Shown one piece after another: positions 17,229 to 26,211 of a stretch of DNA of 64,000 nucleotides (the stretch's first letter is position 1; the number at the start of each line of letters is the position of its first letter). Position numbers and translations under genes: made by a program. The notes below the pieces were generated by a model that was not told the origin of the DNA, did not search any database, and was given only the letters and a program-made list of their open reading frames with translations. This DNA comes from Coriobacteriia bacterium (GTDB taxonomy: Bacteria > Actinomycetota > Coriobacteriia > Anaerosomatales > Anaerosomataceae): assembly GCA_030651765.1 (NCBI GenBank), contig JAUSBY010000005.1, positions 124,001 to 188,000 on the forward strand. Reading direction: 5' to 3'.

Positions 17229-17950
17229 GATCGGCTCGCGGCGCTCACGACCAGGATTCGACGGCAGTTGGGGCACTCGCCGACTTCCGGGCCTGCCGCC
17301 ACGCGCTGCGCCTCCCCCGCGGGCAGCTGCGTCCGGCACGCCGAGCACATCCCGTCGGTGAACTCGCCTACCGCGATCCCGTGCTTCGCAGTGCGGACCG
17401 ACTCGTAGCGCGCGGCTGTTGGAGCCTCGAGCCTGCCGACGAGCAGTGCCCGCTCGGCACGCATTCGCTCCAGGTCTCGCTGGAGTTCGCCGCCCCTGGT
17501 CTTGAACCGCTCGATCAGCCCGGCCTCCTTGGCCCTGCCGTCGGCCAGCGCGGCCTCGACCCTGGCGCGCTGGGTCTGGCCGGCCTCGGCCTTCTCCATG
17601 TAGCCGAGGGCCTCGCACTCGAGGGTCTCCTTGCGCCGCCCGAGCGCCGCGATCTCCTTCGCCAGGTTCTGGAGCTCTTTGGGATTGGTCACAGCCCCCG
17701 AGAGGATCTTCGCCTGCTCGGCATCCATCTTCTCCTGCACGGAGGTGGCGTCGTCTTGCGCACGCGAAACGAGGGCCTCGGCCTTGCGGCAGTATGCGTC
17801 GGCCTTGTCGAGCGCGGTCTCGATCTCCTGGAGACGATGGCGCAGTTGGAGGATAGCGTGCTTCTCGGGCAGTTCGTCCAGAGCCTTCTCGGCTCGGGCG
17901 ATCGCCAGATCGTGCTGGCCGAGCGCGATCAGGATCTCACCTTCGGTCAT
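17225..17950 (-). CDS. Coiled-coil zinc-ribbon protein (DUF164/C4-type family)
   Basis: 241 residues. About residues 1-180 are a long alpha-helical coiled coil rich in Glu, Ala, Arg and Leu. A C-terminal zinc ribbon has CSACRTQLPA and CPNCRRI, a CxxC pair repeated. Start ATG 17950 overlaps the upstream stop as ATGA. The family is widespread next to rnh and Nif3-like genes; its molecular role is not established. No membrane segment is visible. Confidence 0.82.
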   Translation of the reverse strand: MTEGEILIALGQHDLAIARAEKALDELPEKHAILQLRHRLQEIETALDKADAYCRKAEALVSRAQDDATSVQEKMDAEQAKILSGAVTNPKELQNLAKEIAALGRRKETLECEALGYMEKAEAGQTQRARVEAALADGRAKEAGLIERFKTRGGELQRDLERMRAERALLVGRLEAPTAARYESVRTAKHGIAVGEFTDGMCSACRTQLPAGEAQRVAAGPEVGECPNCRRILVVSAASRS

Positions 17951-19053
17951 CGGCCATCCTCCATCGTCCACCACCCGGGCCGGGTGGATTCGCGTGACAC
18001 GTTCACTCCCGGCGCTGCCTCGGAGACGGCACGGGCAAGTACGTCGACCAGGGGCCACTCGGTCATGTCGTGCCCGGCCTCTATGACGGCCAGCCCGGCG
18101 GCCGTAGCGCCCAGTGCGTCATGATAGCGCACCTCCCCCGCGACCAGGACATCGGCCACAGACGCTGCGCGATCGATAAGCGATCCGGCCGAGCCGTTGG
18201 CCACCGCGATGCGCGATGCCGGACGGTTGCGATCTCCCCAGACGCGCACACTCACGCCGAGCGTGCGGGCGACGTGGGCTGCGAGGTCGCTGACCGTCGC
18301 GTCGTCGCGCCACGTGCACACGCGTCCGAGCCGGGCGGTACCTCGGGCGCGAACGCCGTCGACTGCCACGATGACCGGTTCCTCGTACGGATGCGCCACT
18401 CGGGCGGCCTCCAGAACAGCCGCAGCGGATGCCCGGGGAGCGACCATCTCGATGCGCACCTCGGGTACGCCATCGGATGAGGCCGGAACAGTCGGACTGG
18501 CAGCAGCATCCGGCGTGAAGTACCCGGCACCGTCGCACAGATACGCGCATCCGGCGTACGGACCGAGGCGGCCGGCACCGGCCGAGGCCATCGCCTCGCG
18601 AAGGGTGTCCACGGCGGCGGCCGGCGCATAGGTCACGACGAACGAGACGTCCTCAGTGCCCGCCTCGAGCGGCTCGACCACGTCGAGACCGAGCAGGATC
18701 GAGAGGGCTTGCGCGCCCTCGGGTGAGCGATCGAGGTTCGTATGAAGCGCGATGACGGCTACGCCGAGCCGGAGCGCGGCTTCGAGGGTGCCGGCGGGGC
18801 CGGAACCGGCCCGGACGCTTCCCGGCATGTCGAGGAAGGGCGGGTGGTGCGTAGCGAGTACGTTGGCTCCCGCGTCCCGCGCGCGCGCGACCGCCTCGGC
18901 GGTGGCGTCGAGCGTCACGAGCACGCCGCGGACGGGCGAATCAGCGTCACCGACTATCAGCCCTACCCGATCCCACGGCTCGGCCGTTGCGGCCGGGAAC
19001 CGCCGCTCGAGAGCGGCGACGAGCGCGCCGACGGTGATCGCGTCAGAGGGCAT
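17947..19053 (-). CDS. Nif3-like dinuclear metal-center protein
   Basis: 368 residues from ATG 19053; 50 residues of low-quality frame upstream were excluded. NIF3 signatures are WDRVGLIVGD, ATHHPPFLD and HTNLDRSPEG at the N-terminus, and GEVRYHDALGATAAGLAVIEAGHDMTE split by an inserted PII-like middle domain (about 130-240, ending AHPYEEPVI). This YqfO/YbgI type binds two metal ions. It is often annotated as GTP cyclohydrolase I type 2, which is not secure. Its start overlaps the end of the PHP phosphatase gene by 11 bases. Confidence 0.88.
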   Translation of the reverse strand: MPSDAITVGALVAALERRFPAATAEPWDRVGLIVGDADSPVRGVLVTLDATAEAVARARDAGANVLATHHPPFLDMPGSVRAGSGPAGTLEAALRLGVAVIALHTNLDRSPEGAQALSILLGLDVVEPLEAGTEDVSFVVTYAPAAAVDTLREAMASAGAGRLGPYAGCAYLCDGAGYFTPDAAASPTVPASSDGVPEVRIEMVAPRASAAAVLEAARVAHPYEEPVIVAVDGVRARGTARLGRVCTWRDDATVSDLAAHVARTLGVSVRVWGDRNRPASRIAVANGSAGSLIDRAASVADVLVAGEVRYHDALGATAAGLAVIEAGHDMTEWPLVDVLARAVSEAAPGVNVSRESTRPGWWTMEDGR

Positions 19054-19864
19054 CGAGCGCCACCTCCTCGGCCCGACGTTGTCTGAACACGACGAGGGAA
19101 CGATACCCCGCGGCGTCGAGTGCCTCACGCGCCTCGCGCCAGCCCGCGCCGACCTCGCCGGGAGCGTGCGCGTCCGAGCCGACGGTGACCGGAACGCCGG
19201 CACGGTAGAGCTCTTTCAGGAACTCGAGTGCGGGGTACAGCTCGGCGCAGGGCTTGCGCAGACCCGCCGTGTTGACCTCGACGGCAAGCCCGGTCTCGGC
19301 GATGGCGGCAGCGGTGGACCGGTACAGACCGCCGAGAGGAGCATCCGGCACGTGCCGGAACTTCTTGATGAGATCGACGTGTGCGACGACATCCGCACAA
19401 CCGGTCCTGGCAGCGGTCGCCAGATCGGCGAAGTAGCGCTCCCAGAGCTCCGCGATCGACCAGTCGGCGTACGTGGCCGTGCGCTCGGGGTCGTCGAACG
19501 CCCAGTCGTCTATGAGATGGATCGAGCCCAAGACCACATCGAACGGATACCGCGCGAGGATCTCACGGGCGTGGTCTACAGCGACCGGTACGAGGTCGGC
19601 TTCGATGCCGAGGAGGACCTCGACGCCCATATCAGCCGCGGCGGCCCGGACCTCGAGCACCTCGGCGACGTAGAGGTCGAGCTCGTCGGCGGGCATCGCG
19701 TAACCGGCCGCGCCCGGGACGGCCGCGATCAGCGCCGGGGCGAGCGGCAGGTGTTCGGTGAAGGCCAGTACCCGGATACCGGCCGATGCCGCGGCCGCAA
19801 CATACTCGGCGACGTCACCCTCAGCGTGTCGGCAGCGCCAGGTATGGACGTGCAGGTCGATCAC
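19043..19864 (-). CDS. PHP-family histidinol-phosphatase-like hydrolase
   Basis: 273 residues. PHP metal-ligand motifs are DLHVHTWRCRHAEG at the start, FTEHLPLAP, GIEADL, LGSIHLIDDW, AHVDLIKKF and GSDAHAPGEVG. This matches HisK/HisJ-type histidinol phosphatases of histidine biosynthesis, but hisC is 15 kb away and other his genes are absent, so the substrate is uncertain. GTG 19864 overlaps the upstream stop as GTGA. Confidence 0.85.
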   Translation of the reverse strand: MIDLHVHTWRCRHAEGDVAEYVAAAASAGIRVLAFTEHLPLAPALIAAVPGAAGYAMPADELDLYVAEVLEVRAAAADMGVEVLLGIEADLVPVAVDHAREILARYPFDVVLGSIHLIDDWAFDDPERTATYADWSIAELWERYFADLATAARTGCADVVAHVDLIKKFRHVPDAPLGGLYRSTAAAIAETGLAVEVNTAGLRKPCAELYPALEFLKELYRAGVPVTVGSDAHAPGEVGAGWREAREALDAAGYRSLVVFRQRRAEEVALDAL

Positions 19865-20526
19865 TCGGCCTCCGCAGCTCCGGCATGGAGTATCGACAGC
19901 ATCTCCCCAACGTCGATGTTGGCGACCGGCGCGAGGAGCAGAACGACGTTGCGGTGCTCCATGCGGCCGGACTCGTGTAGGTCGGCGAGCTCCTGGAGGC
20001 TCGAGAGAGCGGCGGTGCGCATGAAATCGTGGAGCCTACGCTGCCTGATGGCCACTTTGAATACGTCGGCGGTCTGCTGGCTCTCCACCACGAACAGGAC
20101 AGCGTGTTCATCGACGGACTGGGCGGTTGCCGACACCTCGGCCACGAAATGGACAGCCGCGGCCAGCGTCAGCGGGCGCTCGACGGTTCGCGTCAGGATA
20201 TCCACGCCGGTCGGTGAGCTCCAGCTGCCGTCGGCGTCGACGTCGAATCCCAGTCGATCACCGAGCAGATCGACGGCGGCCCTGAACTCGCGCCGGACCC
20301 TGTCGTTGTGCTCGCTGCGCGGCGTGGGCGTGCTCAGGACCGTGTCGGGAACCGCCTGTGCGAAAAGCTGTGGATCGGCTACGTCGAGAAGCTCTCGCAC
20401 ATCTGTGGCCAACGCCTCGCCAGCATCCATGGTCAGTAGTTCGGCGAGGCCCGGATTGCTGACCTCGAGCTTGACGCCGAAGACGTCGAGGATCGTGTGG
20501 CGCGAGCCGCTGTCACTGTCGGTCAT
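19861..20526 (-). CDS. Unknown 221-residue soluble protein
   Basis: First gene of the operon running to queD. The middle region has ordinary codon use for this genome. Visible features are a hydrophobic-acidic pattern, RREFRAAVDLLGDRLGFDVD near 80-100, a conserved-looking FVVESQQTADVFKVAI stretch, and a helical segment before VVLLLAPVANIDVGEMLS near the C-terminus. No signal peptide, transmembrane segment, nucleotide-binding or metal motif is evident. A possible TTCACG/TACGCT promoter with 17-base spacing lies upstream. Context gives no firm function. Confidence 0.75.
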   Translation of the reverse strand: MTDSDSGSRHTILDVFGVKLEVSNPGLAELLTMDAGEALATDVRELLDVADPQLFAQAVPDTVLSTPTPRSEHNDRVRREFRAAVDLLGDRLGFDVDADGSWSSPTGVDILTRTVERPLTLAAAVHFVAEVSATAQSVDEHAVLFVVESQQTADVFKVAIRQRRLHDFMRTAALSSLQELADLHESGRMEHRNVVLLLAPVANIDVGEMLSILHAGAAEAE

Positions 20527-20645
20527 CGAGGGTTCCTCTCACCGTCGAACCTGCCCGGAAAGCGTACCCCGTTCGCCGCTGCGCGTGAAGCGCGCGCCGC
20601 CGACCGCCGACAAGCTACCGCTCGTCGAATCGAACAGAGGGTCGC

Positions 20646-20674
20646 TTGTTTGGCCCGAATCAGCGTGCTACGGT
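20646..20674 (+). promoter_or_regulatory. Promoter of a plus-strand small RNA
   Basis: TTGTTT (20646-20651), 17-base spacer, TACGGT (20669-20674). It faces away from the minus-strand genes into a stretch with no plus-strand reading frame but with an intrinsic terminator about 130 bases later. Confidence 0.5.
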
Positions 20675-20680
20675 ATCGTT

Positions 20681-20818
20681 CCCTCTTCGGGACTCCCCGT
20701 CTCGAAGATCCTCGGACAGGACGTCCACGGTTGATAGCCACAGGGTGGCGAGAACCCACTGGATTGCCCCGCGGAACGCCCGGCTGCCGGAGACGGCGGG
20801 CCGGGCGTTCTCTTGTCT
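20681..20818 (+). ncRNA. Putative small RNA with intrinsic terminator
   Basis: About 138 nt from the predicted start to the end of the T-rich tail. The 5' part folds into a 10-bp hairpin, TCTTCGGGAC with GTCTCGAAGA, around the C-rich loop TCCCC. A middle region with a GGGT/ACCC pairing follows, then the terminator. No ORF with a ribosome site is visible. It lies between the unknown 221-residue gene and ribH, both on the other strand, and its end reaches antisense to the ribH 3' end. The family is not recognised. Confidence 0.5.
20774..20818 (+). terminator. Rho-independent terminator of the small RNA
   Basis: GAACGCCCGGC (20774-20784) pairs with GCCGGGCGTTC (20800-20810). Inside it GCCG and CGGC continue the stem around a GAGA tetraloop. 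The tail TCTTGTCT follows on the plus strand only; the minus-strand side is GC-rich, so direction is plus. Confidence 0.75.
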
Positions 20819-21288
20819 CAGCTCCCCGCAAGAGCCGCAAGGACCTTAGCCGTCTCGATACCTGCGAGCGCCGCGTCCCACCCCTTGTTGCCGTGCTTGG
20901 TGCCGGCCCGCTCGACAGCCTGCTCGATGGTATCCGCCGTGATCACGCCGAACATCACGGGCACTCCCGAGTCGAGCGAGACTTTCGCGACACCCTTGGA
21001 TACCTCTGCGGCGACGTACTCGAAGTGCGGGGTCCCGCCCCTGATCACGACGCCGAGCGCGAGAACGACATCGTAGGTGCCCGCTGCCGCCATGCGCCCC
21101 GCGACGAGCGGGATCTCGAACGCGCCGGGCACCCAGGCCACATCCACGTCCGACTCGGACACACCGTGTCGCGTGAGCGCATCCATCGCGCCGCCAAGCA
21201 GTCGCGACGACAGCAGCTCGTTGAAACGGCTGATGCAGATTCCCACCTTGAGTCCGGTACCGATCAGATCACCCTCGTATGTGGCCAT
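20818..21288 (-). CDS. ribH: 6,7-dimethyl-8-ribityllumazine synthase
   Basis: 156 residues. Condenses 5-amino-6-ribitylaminouracil with dihydroxybutanone phosphate. Family motifs are [49 protein letters not shown] and [26 protein letters not shown], including the active-site His. It is the last gene of the rib operon. GAGGAGG precedes ATG 21288, which follows the ribBA stop by 14 bases. Confidence 0.96.
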   Translation of the reverse strand: MATYEGDLIGTGLKVGICISRFNELLSSRLLGGAMDALTRHGVSESDVDVAWVPGAFEIPLVAGRMAAAGTYDVVLALGVVIRGGTPHFEYVAAEVSKGVAKVSLDSGVPVMFGVITADTIEQAVERAGTKHGNKGWDAALAGIETAKVLAALAGS

Positions 21289-21302
21289 GTCGGCCTCCTC
21301 TC

Positions 21303-22532
21303 CTAGTGCTCGTCGGGCAGATCGAGCCGATGAGCGAGCTTGTCCTTCTTCGTGCGCAGGTACGTCAGGTTGTCCGGCCCGCAGGTACCCTGGAGGGGAA
21401 CCTGCTCGGTCACGGTGAGCCCGTATCCCTCGAGACCGACGAGCTTCTTGGGGTTGTTCGTCAGCAGTCGTATTGACGTGAGGCCGAGGTCGACGAGGAT
21501 CTGAGCGCCGATGCCGTAGTCGCGCAGATCGGCGGGAAAGCCGAGCGCCTCGTTGGCCTCAACCGTATCGGCACCCGCTTCCTGCAGCCGGTACGCGCGC
21601 AGCTTGTTCGCGAGACCGATGCCGCGTCCCTCGTGGCCGACTAGATAGAGCACGACGCCACGCCCCTCGGCCTGCACGCGCCGCATCGCCTCCTCCAGTT
21701 GTTCCCCGCAGTCGCAGCGTGCCGAGTGGAACACGTCGCCGGTGAGACACTCGGAGTGCACCCGCACGAGCACGTCGGCGTGTCCTGCGACCTCGCCGGC
21801 GATAAGTGCGAGGTGCGTGGAGTCGTCCACGAGCGAGCGGTAGCCGATGGCGGTGAACACGCCTGTTCGCGTGGGAAGGCGCACAGGTTCGAGTGCCTCA
21901 ACCAGACGTTCGGTCCTACGGCGGTACCTGATGAGGTCCTCGACCGTGACCATGAGCAGCCCGTGCTCGGCGGCGACCCGTTCGAGCTGCGGCCGTCGGG
22001 CCATCGTACCGTCGGGATTCATGATCTCGCAGATGACCCCTGCGGGGTACAGGCCCGCCAGCCTCGCGAGATCCACGGCCGCTTCGGTGTGGCCGGCGCG
22101 CTCGAGCACGCCACCGTCGCGAGCGCGCAGCGGGAACACGTGCCCGGGTCGTGACAGGTCGTCAGGGCCGGCGGTCGGATCGATGGCCGTCGAGACCGTG
22201 ACCGCCCGGTCCGCGGCGCTGATCCCCGTGGTGATCTTGCCCTTGGCTCCGATCGAGACGTGAAACGCCGTGCCCTGCGCGGAGGTGTTCTGCCCGGTCA
22301 TCGGCGGTATGCGCAGTTCATCGAGGCGCGAGCCGGTCATCGGCAGACAGATCAACCCCCTGCCGTGGGTGGCCATGAAGTTCACCGCCTCCGGCGTGAC
22401 CTTCTCGGCCGCCATGACGAAGTCGCCCTCGTTCTCGCGGTCCTCGTCATCGACGACGATGAGGATCCGGCCGGACGCGATCTCGGCAAGTCCCTGCTCG
22501 ATCGTGGAGAACGGTGTCGTCACGGCGCTCAT
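21303..22532 (-). CDS. ribBA: Bifunctional 3,4-dihydroxy-2-butanone-4-phosphate synthase / GTP cyclohydrolase II
   Basis: 409 residues. The N-terminal RibB half has [16 protein letters not shown] and [14 protein letters not shown]. The C-terminal RibA half has the zinc-binding [18 protein letters not shown] and [14 protein letters not shown]. It supplies both precursors of lumazine from ribulose 5-phosphate and GTP. ATG 22532 overlaps the ribE stop as ATGA. Confidence 0.96.
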   Translation of the reverse strand: MSAVTTPFSTIEQGLAEIASGRILIVVDDEDRENEGDFVMAAEKVTPEAVNFMATHGRGLICLPMTGSRLDELRIPPMTGQNTSAQGTAFHVSIGAKGKITTGISAADRAVTVSTAIDPTAGPDDLSRPGHVFPLRARDGGVLERAGHTEAAVDLARLAGLYPAGVICEIMNPDGTMARRPQLERVAAEHGLLMVTVEDLIRYRRRTERLVEALEPVRLPTRTGVFTAIGYRSLVDDSTHLALIAGEVAGHADVLVRVHSECLTGDVFHSARCDCGEQLEEAMRRVQAEGRGVVLYLVGHEGRGIGLANKLRAYRLQEAGADTVEANEALGFPADLRDYGIGAQILVDLGLTSIRLLTNNPKKLVGLEGYGLTVTEQVPLQGTCGPDNLTYLRTKKDKLAHRLDLPDEH

Positions 22533-23200
22533 CGTCCGCCGTCCGTGAAGTCCTTGAGGAGGTCGCCGAGTCCTCGACGCGGCTGCTCGGCCGGCGCGTC
22601 GTCGCGGCCCATGTACGAGCCGACGAACCGTTTGACGTACTTGGCGAGCATGTCCGCCTCGAGGTTGACCGGATCCCCGATGGCCTTGTCCTTGAGCGTG
22701 GTGAGAGCCTCGGTCTGCGGGATGACGGCGGTCGTGAAGCCCTGCGCACCGACCTTGGCGACGGTGAGCGAGATGCCGTCGAGCGCGATCGAGCCCTTCT
22801 CGACGACGTACTCCATCACGTTGGCGGGGGCCTGGAACTGATAGACGGTGAACTTGCCGGCGGCCTGCCGGAGTTCGAGCCGTCCCACCCCGTCCACGTG
22901 CCCCGAGACCAGGTGTCCGCCGAGACGGTCGGAGAGCCGAAGAGCGCGCTCCAGGTTCACCTTGGCGCCCTGCGTGAGCCGTCCCAGAGTCGTACGCTCG
23001 ATCGTCTCGGCGCTCACGTCGGTGAGGAAGGCGCCACGGATGAACTTGACGACGGTCAGGCAGGTCCCGTCAACGGCGATCGAATCGCCGATGGCCATGT
23101 CGCGACCGAACTCCGGCGCGTAGACCTCTATGCGCATGCCTCCCGCGATGCGCTCGGCACGGGTGACCACGCCTTCGCACTCGATCAGTCCGGTGAACAT
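22529..23200 (-). CDS. ribE: Riboflavin synthase, alpha subunit
   Basis: 223 residues from ATG 23200 (MFTGLIECEG, the typical start). Two homologous beta-barrel repeats are present, each with a VDGTCLTV or LDGISLTV motif and a GHVDG-type loop (LVSGHVDGVG). It dismutates two lumazines to riboflavin. Its start shares one base with the ribD stop (TGATG). The C-terminal 15-20 residues are charged and variable. Confidence 0.95.
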   Translation of the reverse strand: MFTGLIECEGVVTRAERIAGGMRIEVYAPEFGRDMAIGDSIAVDGTCLTVVKFIRGAFLTDVSAETIERTTLGRLTQGAKVNLERALRLSDRLGGHLVSGHVDGVGRLELRQAAGKFTVYQFQAPANVMEYVVEKGSIALDGISLTVAKVGAQGFTTAVIPQTEALTTLKDKAIGDPVNLEADMLAKYVKRFVGSYMGRDDAPAEQPRRGLGDLLKDFTDGGR

Positions 23201-24354
23201 CAGGTGCCACTCCCCTCTCCATGCCCCAACGACGCAGTGTCGCCCGGGCGCCATACCACCGCGGCGTCGCCCTCGGCGATGCCGGTCTCATACGGGACCA
23301 TCACCGGCGTGAGCCGGTCGTGCGCGGAGTCTGCTGCTCCTGCGAAGAGCGCTGGAGCCTCCGTGCCGGCCATGCCGCCGGCCGTCACGACGATGAGTTC
23401 GTCGATGAGACGCCCGGACCATAGCGCCGTCAGAAGGGACGGACCGGGCTCGACGAGCACATCGTTCACGCCTATGTCCGCCAGCGCCGAGAGCGCTCCG
23501 GCCAGCCCCTCGCGCAGATCGTACCTGACGGTCACGACGCCGAGTGCGGTCAGGGCCTCTACCCGCTCGGCCGAGACCGTGTCCGAGACGACGAGCGTGA
23601 CGGGCCCGGCGCCGTCGGAGAGCATCCGTGCCGCCGCGTCCGGCACTGCTGTGCGTGCGAACACCACGCGGCGGGGCTGGTGCGAGGCGAGGACCCCGCT
23701 GGCTTCCCGCACCGTCAGAAGCGGATTGTCGATAGCGAGCGTTCTGGCGCCGACCGCCACGGCTGTGGCAGTGGAGCGCAGGCGCATGGTGATCGTGGCG
23801 CCACCCGCCCCCGTGATCTGCGAGCGCACGTCGGGGCGTAGCGCAGGCCTCCCGTCGAGGGTGAGCGCGATCTTCACCCTGACGAAGGGTCGACCGGTCC
23901 GCAGCCGATGGAGCCACTCGTCGTTCTGTCGCTCGAACGGCGCCGGGTCACCCGCCCACGACACGCGGAGGCCTGCGGCGGTAAGCGCGTCGGCGCCTCC
24001 TCCGGTCACGTGCGGATTGGGATCGGCCATGCCGATCGTCACCGAAGCGACCCGGGCGGCGATCAGCCGGTCCGTACACGGCGGGGTGAGGCCGTGATGG
24101 TTGCACGGCTCGAGGGTGACGTAGACGTCGGCGCCGGATGCGACATCGCCGGCCGCATCGAGAGCGACGATCTCGGCATGCGGACCGCCGGCGCGTTCGT
24201 GATGGCCCTCGGCGATGACCGCCCCGTCACGCGCGACGACGCAGCCCACGAGCGGATTAGGGCTTACGGTGCCACGACCGCGCTCGGCTGCGTGAAACGC
24301 GCGCGCCAGCATCGAATCTGCTATCCCGACCGACGGGTCGGAGAACAGCGGCAT
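23200..24354 (-). CDS. ribD: Bifunctional riboflavin deaminase/reductase
   Basis: 384 residues. The N-terminal cytidine-deaminase-like domain has zinc motifs HAEIVALDAAG and PCNHHGLTPPC. The C-terminal reductase domain has VRVKIALTLDGR and NDVLVEPGPSLLTALW. First gene behind the FMN riboswitch, which extends over its ribosome site (GGAAGG about 8 bases before ATG 24354). It catalyses the two middle steps of riboflavin synthesis. Confidence 0.95.
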   Translation of the reverse strand: MPLFSDPSVGIADSMLARAFHAAERGRGTVSPNPLVGCVVARDGAVIAEGHHERAGGPHAEIVALDAAGDVASGADVYVTLEPCNHHGLTPPCTDRLIAARVASVTIGMADPNPHVTGGGADALTAAGLRVSWAGDPAPFERQNDEWLHRLRTGRPFVRVKIALTLDGRPALRPDVRSQITGAGGATITMRLRSTATAVAVGARTLAIDNPLLTVREASGVLASHQPRRVVFARTAVPDAAARMLSDGAGPVTLVVSDTVSAERVEALTALGVVTVRYDLREGLAGALSALADIGVNDVLVEPGPSLLTALWSGRLIDELIVVTAGGMAGTEAPALFAGAADSAHDRLTPVMVPYETGIAEGDAAVVWRPGDTASLGHGEGSGT

Positions 24355-24365
24355 GAACAGAACCT

Positions 24366-24477
24366 TCCTTCTCCCATCCAGACTGTCACTGTCGGCTCCG
24401 GGATCTCACCGGATCGGCCCCTCTCGGGGTTCGCGGGCTGTCACCGCCGGTGGGGAATCGCACCCCGCCCTGAAGAA
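24366..24477 (-). promoter_or_regulatory. FMN riboswitch (RFN element)
   Basis: The conserved RFN blocks occur in order on the minus strand: GGGCGGGGTGCGATTCCCC, ACCGGCGGT, AGCCCGCGA, CCGGTGAGATCCCGG and GGATGGGAGAAGG. The last block abuts the ribD ribosome site, suggesting translational control. The upstream end lies only 16 bases from the rpe stop. Confidence 0.96.
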
Positions 24478-24493
24478 AGTCGCAGACGTAAGT

Positions 24494-25168
24494 CTACACC
24501 ACGCGCGCAAGCGCACTCGCGCGCAGCTCGGCAAGTGCCGCCGCCGGGTCGTCCCGACAGAAGATCGCGCTGCCCGCCACGAGCGTGTCGGCACCCGCGG
24601 CGACCACCCTCGGCGCGGTCGCCGGATCGATGCCACCGTCGACCTCGATGCGCGGGCGCACGCCCGCACGGTCGCACAGGGCGCGGATCTCGGCGATCTT
24701 GGCGACCGAGGACTCGATGAACGACTGCCCGCCGAAACCGGGGTTCACGCTCATGACGAGCACGAGGTCCACGAACGGCAGGATCTCCGCGAGGGCGGAG
24801 ACAGGTGTGCCCGGATTGAGGGTGATGCCGGGGATCGCGCCGCCGGCCCTGATCGCCTCGACCGTGCGGTGGACGTGCGTGGCGGCCTCGATATGGATCG
24901 TCACGATGTCTGCGCCCGCCTCGACGTACCACTGGGCCGTGCGATCGGGATCGGCGACCATCAGATGCACGTCTAAGGGCCGCGTCGCCACACGCTTGAG
25001 CGCTTTGATGACCGGAGGCCCGACGGTCAGGTTGGGGACGAAGTGTCCGTCCATGACGTCGACGTGGATGAGGTCGGCTCCGGCGGCCTCGATCATCGCG
25101 ATCTCCTCGGCAAGCCGCGTGAAATCGGCCGAAAGGATCGACGGCGAGATGAACAGCTGGTTGGGCAC
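24494..25168 (-). CDS. rpe: Ribulose-phosphate 3-epimerase
   Basis: 224 residues, TIM barrel. SPSILSADF, HVDVMDGHFVPNLT, DVHLMV, VMSVNPGFGGQ and EVDGGI are diagnostic. Interconverts ribulose and xylulose 5-phosphates. Two GTG starts are possible: 25168 (AAAGG at good spacing) was chosen; 25177 would overlap the gpsA stop as GTGA. It sits directly ahead of the FMN riboswitch; its substrate ribulose 5-phosphate also feeds RibBA. Confidence 0.95.
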   Translation of the reverse strand: MPNQLFISPSILSADFTRLAEEIAMIEAAGADLIHVDVMDGHFVPNLTVGPPVIKALKRVATRPLDVHLMVADPDRTAQWYVEAGADIVTIHIEAATHVHRTVEAIRAGGAIPGITLNPGTPVSALAEILPFVDLVLVMSVNPGFGGQSFIESSVAKIAEIRALCDRAGVRPRIEVDGGIDPATAPRVVAAGADTLVAGSAIFCRDDPAAALAELRASALARVV

Positions 25169-25173
25169 GGGCG

Positions 25174-26211
25174 TCACCTTTCGTCGTCCTCGATCAGGCC
25201 GAGTCCATGCAGTTCGTCGGTGGCCGAGCGGCCCATGAGGACGGCGCCCGCCTCCGAGGGCGAGTGGCCCTCGTACAGGATCGCGCGAACCTGATGTGTG
25301 ATCGGCAACTCGATCCCGATGCTGTGCGCGAGGTCGTCGAGCGCGATCGCGCTCTTGGCGCCCTCGGCTACCATGTGGGTCTCCGCGCCGTAACTGTCGA
25401 CCGTACCCCCGCCAGCGACCCACTCCCCGAGCGCGCGGTTGCGGCTATGACGCGAGGTGCAGGTCACGATGAGATCGCCCATGCCGGCGAGGCCCATGTA
25501 GGTGAGCGGATTGGCGCCGAGGTGCGCGCCGAGGCGGCTCATCTCGGCCAGACCGCGGGTCATGAGGGTCGCCTTGGTGTTGTCGCCGTAGCCGAGACCG
25601 TCGCTCATGCCGGCTGCCACCGCGACCACGTTCTTGGAGGCGCCACCGAGCTCGACGCCGATGACGTCGGGGTTCGTGTAGACCCGAAACGCCGGTGCCA
25701 TGAAGACGTCTTGGACCAGTCGCCCGACGCCCTCGCTGTACGCGGCGATGACGGTGGCCGAGGGGACGCCCTTGGAGACCTCCTCGGCGTGGTTGGGACC
25801 GGAGAGCGCGGCCAGGCGATCCCGGTTGCCGAGCACGTCTTCGAGTACTTCGGTCATGCGCATGAGCGAACCCTGTTCGACGCCCTTGGCGAGGTTGACG
25901 ACCGGGGTGTCGGCCGGGAGCGTGGGCTTGATCGCCTCTGCTACGCCGCGCACGCCGTGGCTGGGGGTCACGATGACGACGACCTCGGCACCGGACACCG
26001 CCTGCTCGATGTCGGGGGTGGCTTTCACCCGCGGATCGAGCGCGACGTCGGTCAGATACGACGGATTGCGATGCTCCGCGTTGATCCCGTCGGCGATCTC
26101 GGGCTCGCGCGCCCACAGCGCGACATCAACGCCCTTGCTGCCTAGAAGCCACGCTACGGCCGTGCCCCATGAGCCGGCGCCTATGACCGAGACCCGCATG
26201 CCGTCACTCAC
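25174..26211 (-). CDS. gpsA: Glycerol-3-phosphate dehydrogenase, NAD(P)-dependent
   Basis: 345 residues. The N-terminal Rossmann motif is GAGSWGTAVAW. TLPADTPVVNLAKGVE, SGPNHAEEV, GVELGGASKNVVAVAAGMSDGLG and the catalytic Lys region follow the GpsA pattern. It makes glycerol 3-phosphate for phospholipids, the substrate of PlsY encoded just upstream. GTG 26211 overlaps plsY by 8 bases; the internal ATG at 26199 (MRVSVIG) is an alternative. Confidence 0.95.
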   Translation of the reverse strand: MSDGMRVSVIGAGSWGTAVAWLLGSKGVDVALWAREPEIADGINAEHRNPSYLTDVALDPRVKATPDIEQAVSGAEVVVIVTPSHGVRGVAEAIKPTLPADTPVVNLAKGVEQGSLMRMTEVLEDVLGNRDRLAALSGPNHAEEVSKGVPSATVIAAYSEGVGRLVQDVFMAPAFRVYTNPDVIGVELGGASKNVVAVAAGMSDGLGYGDNTKATLMTRGLAEMSRLGAHLGANPLTYMGLAGMGDLIVTCTSRHSRNRALGEWVAGGGTVDSYGAETHMVAEGAKSAIALDDLAHSIGIELPITHQVRAILYEGHSPSEAGAVLMGRSATDELHGLGLIEDDER

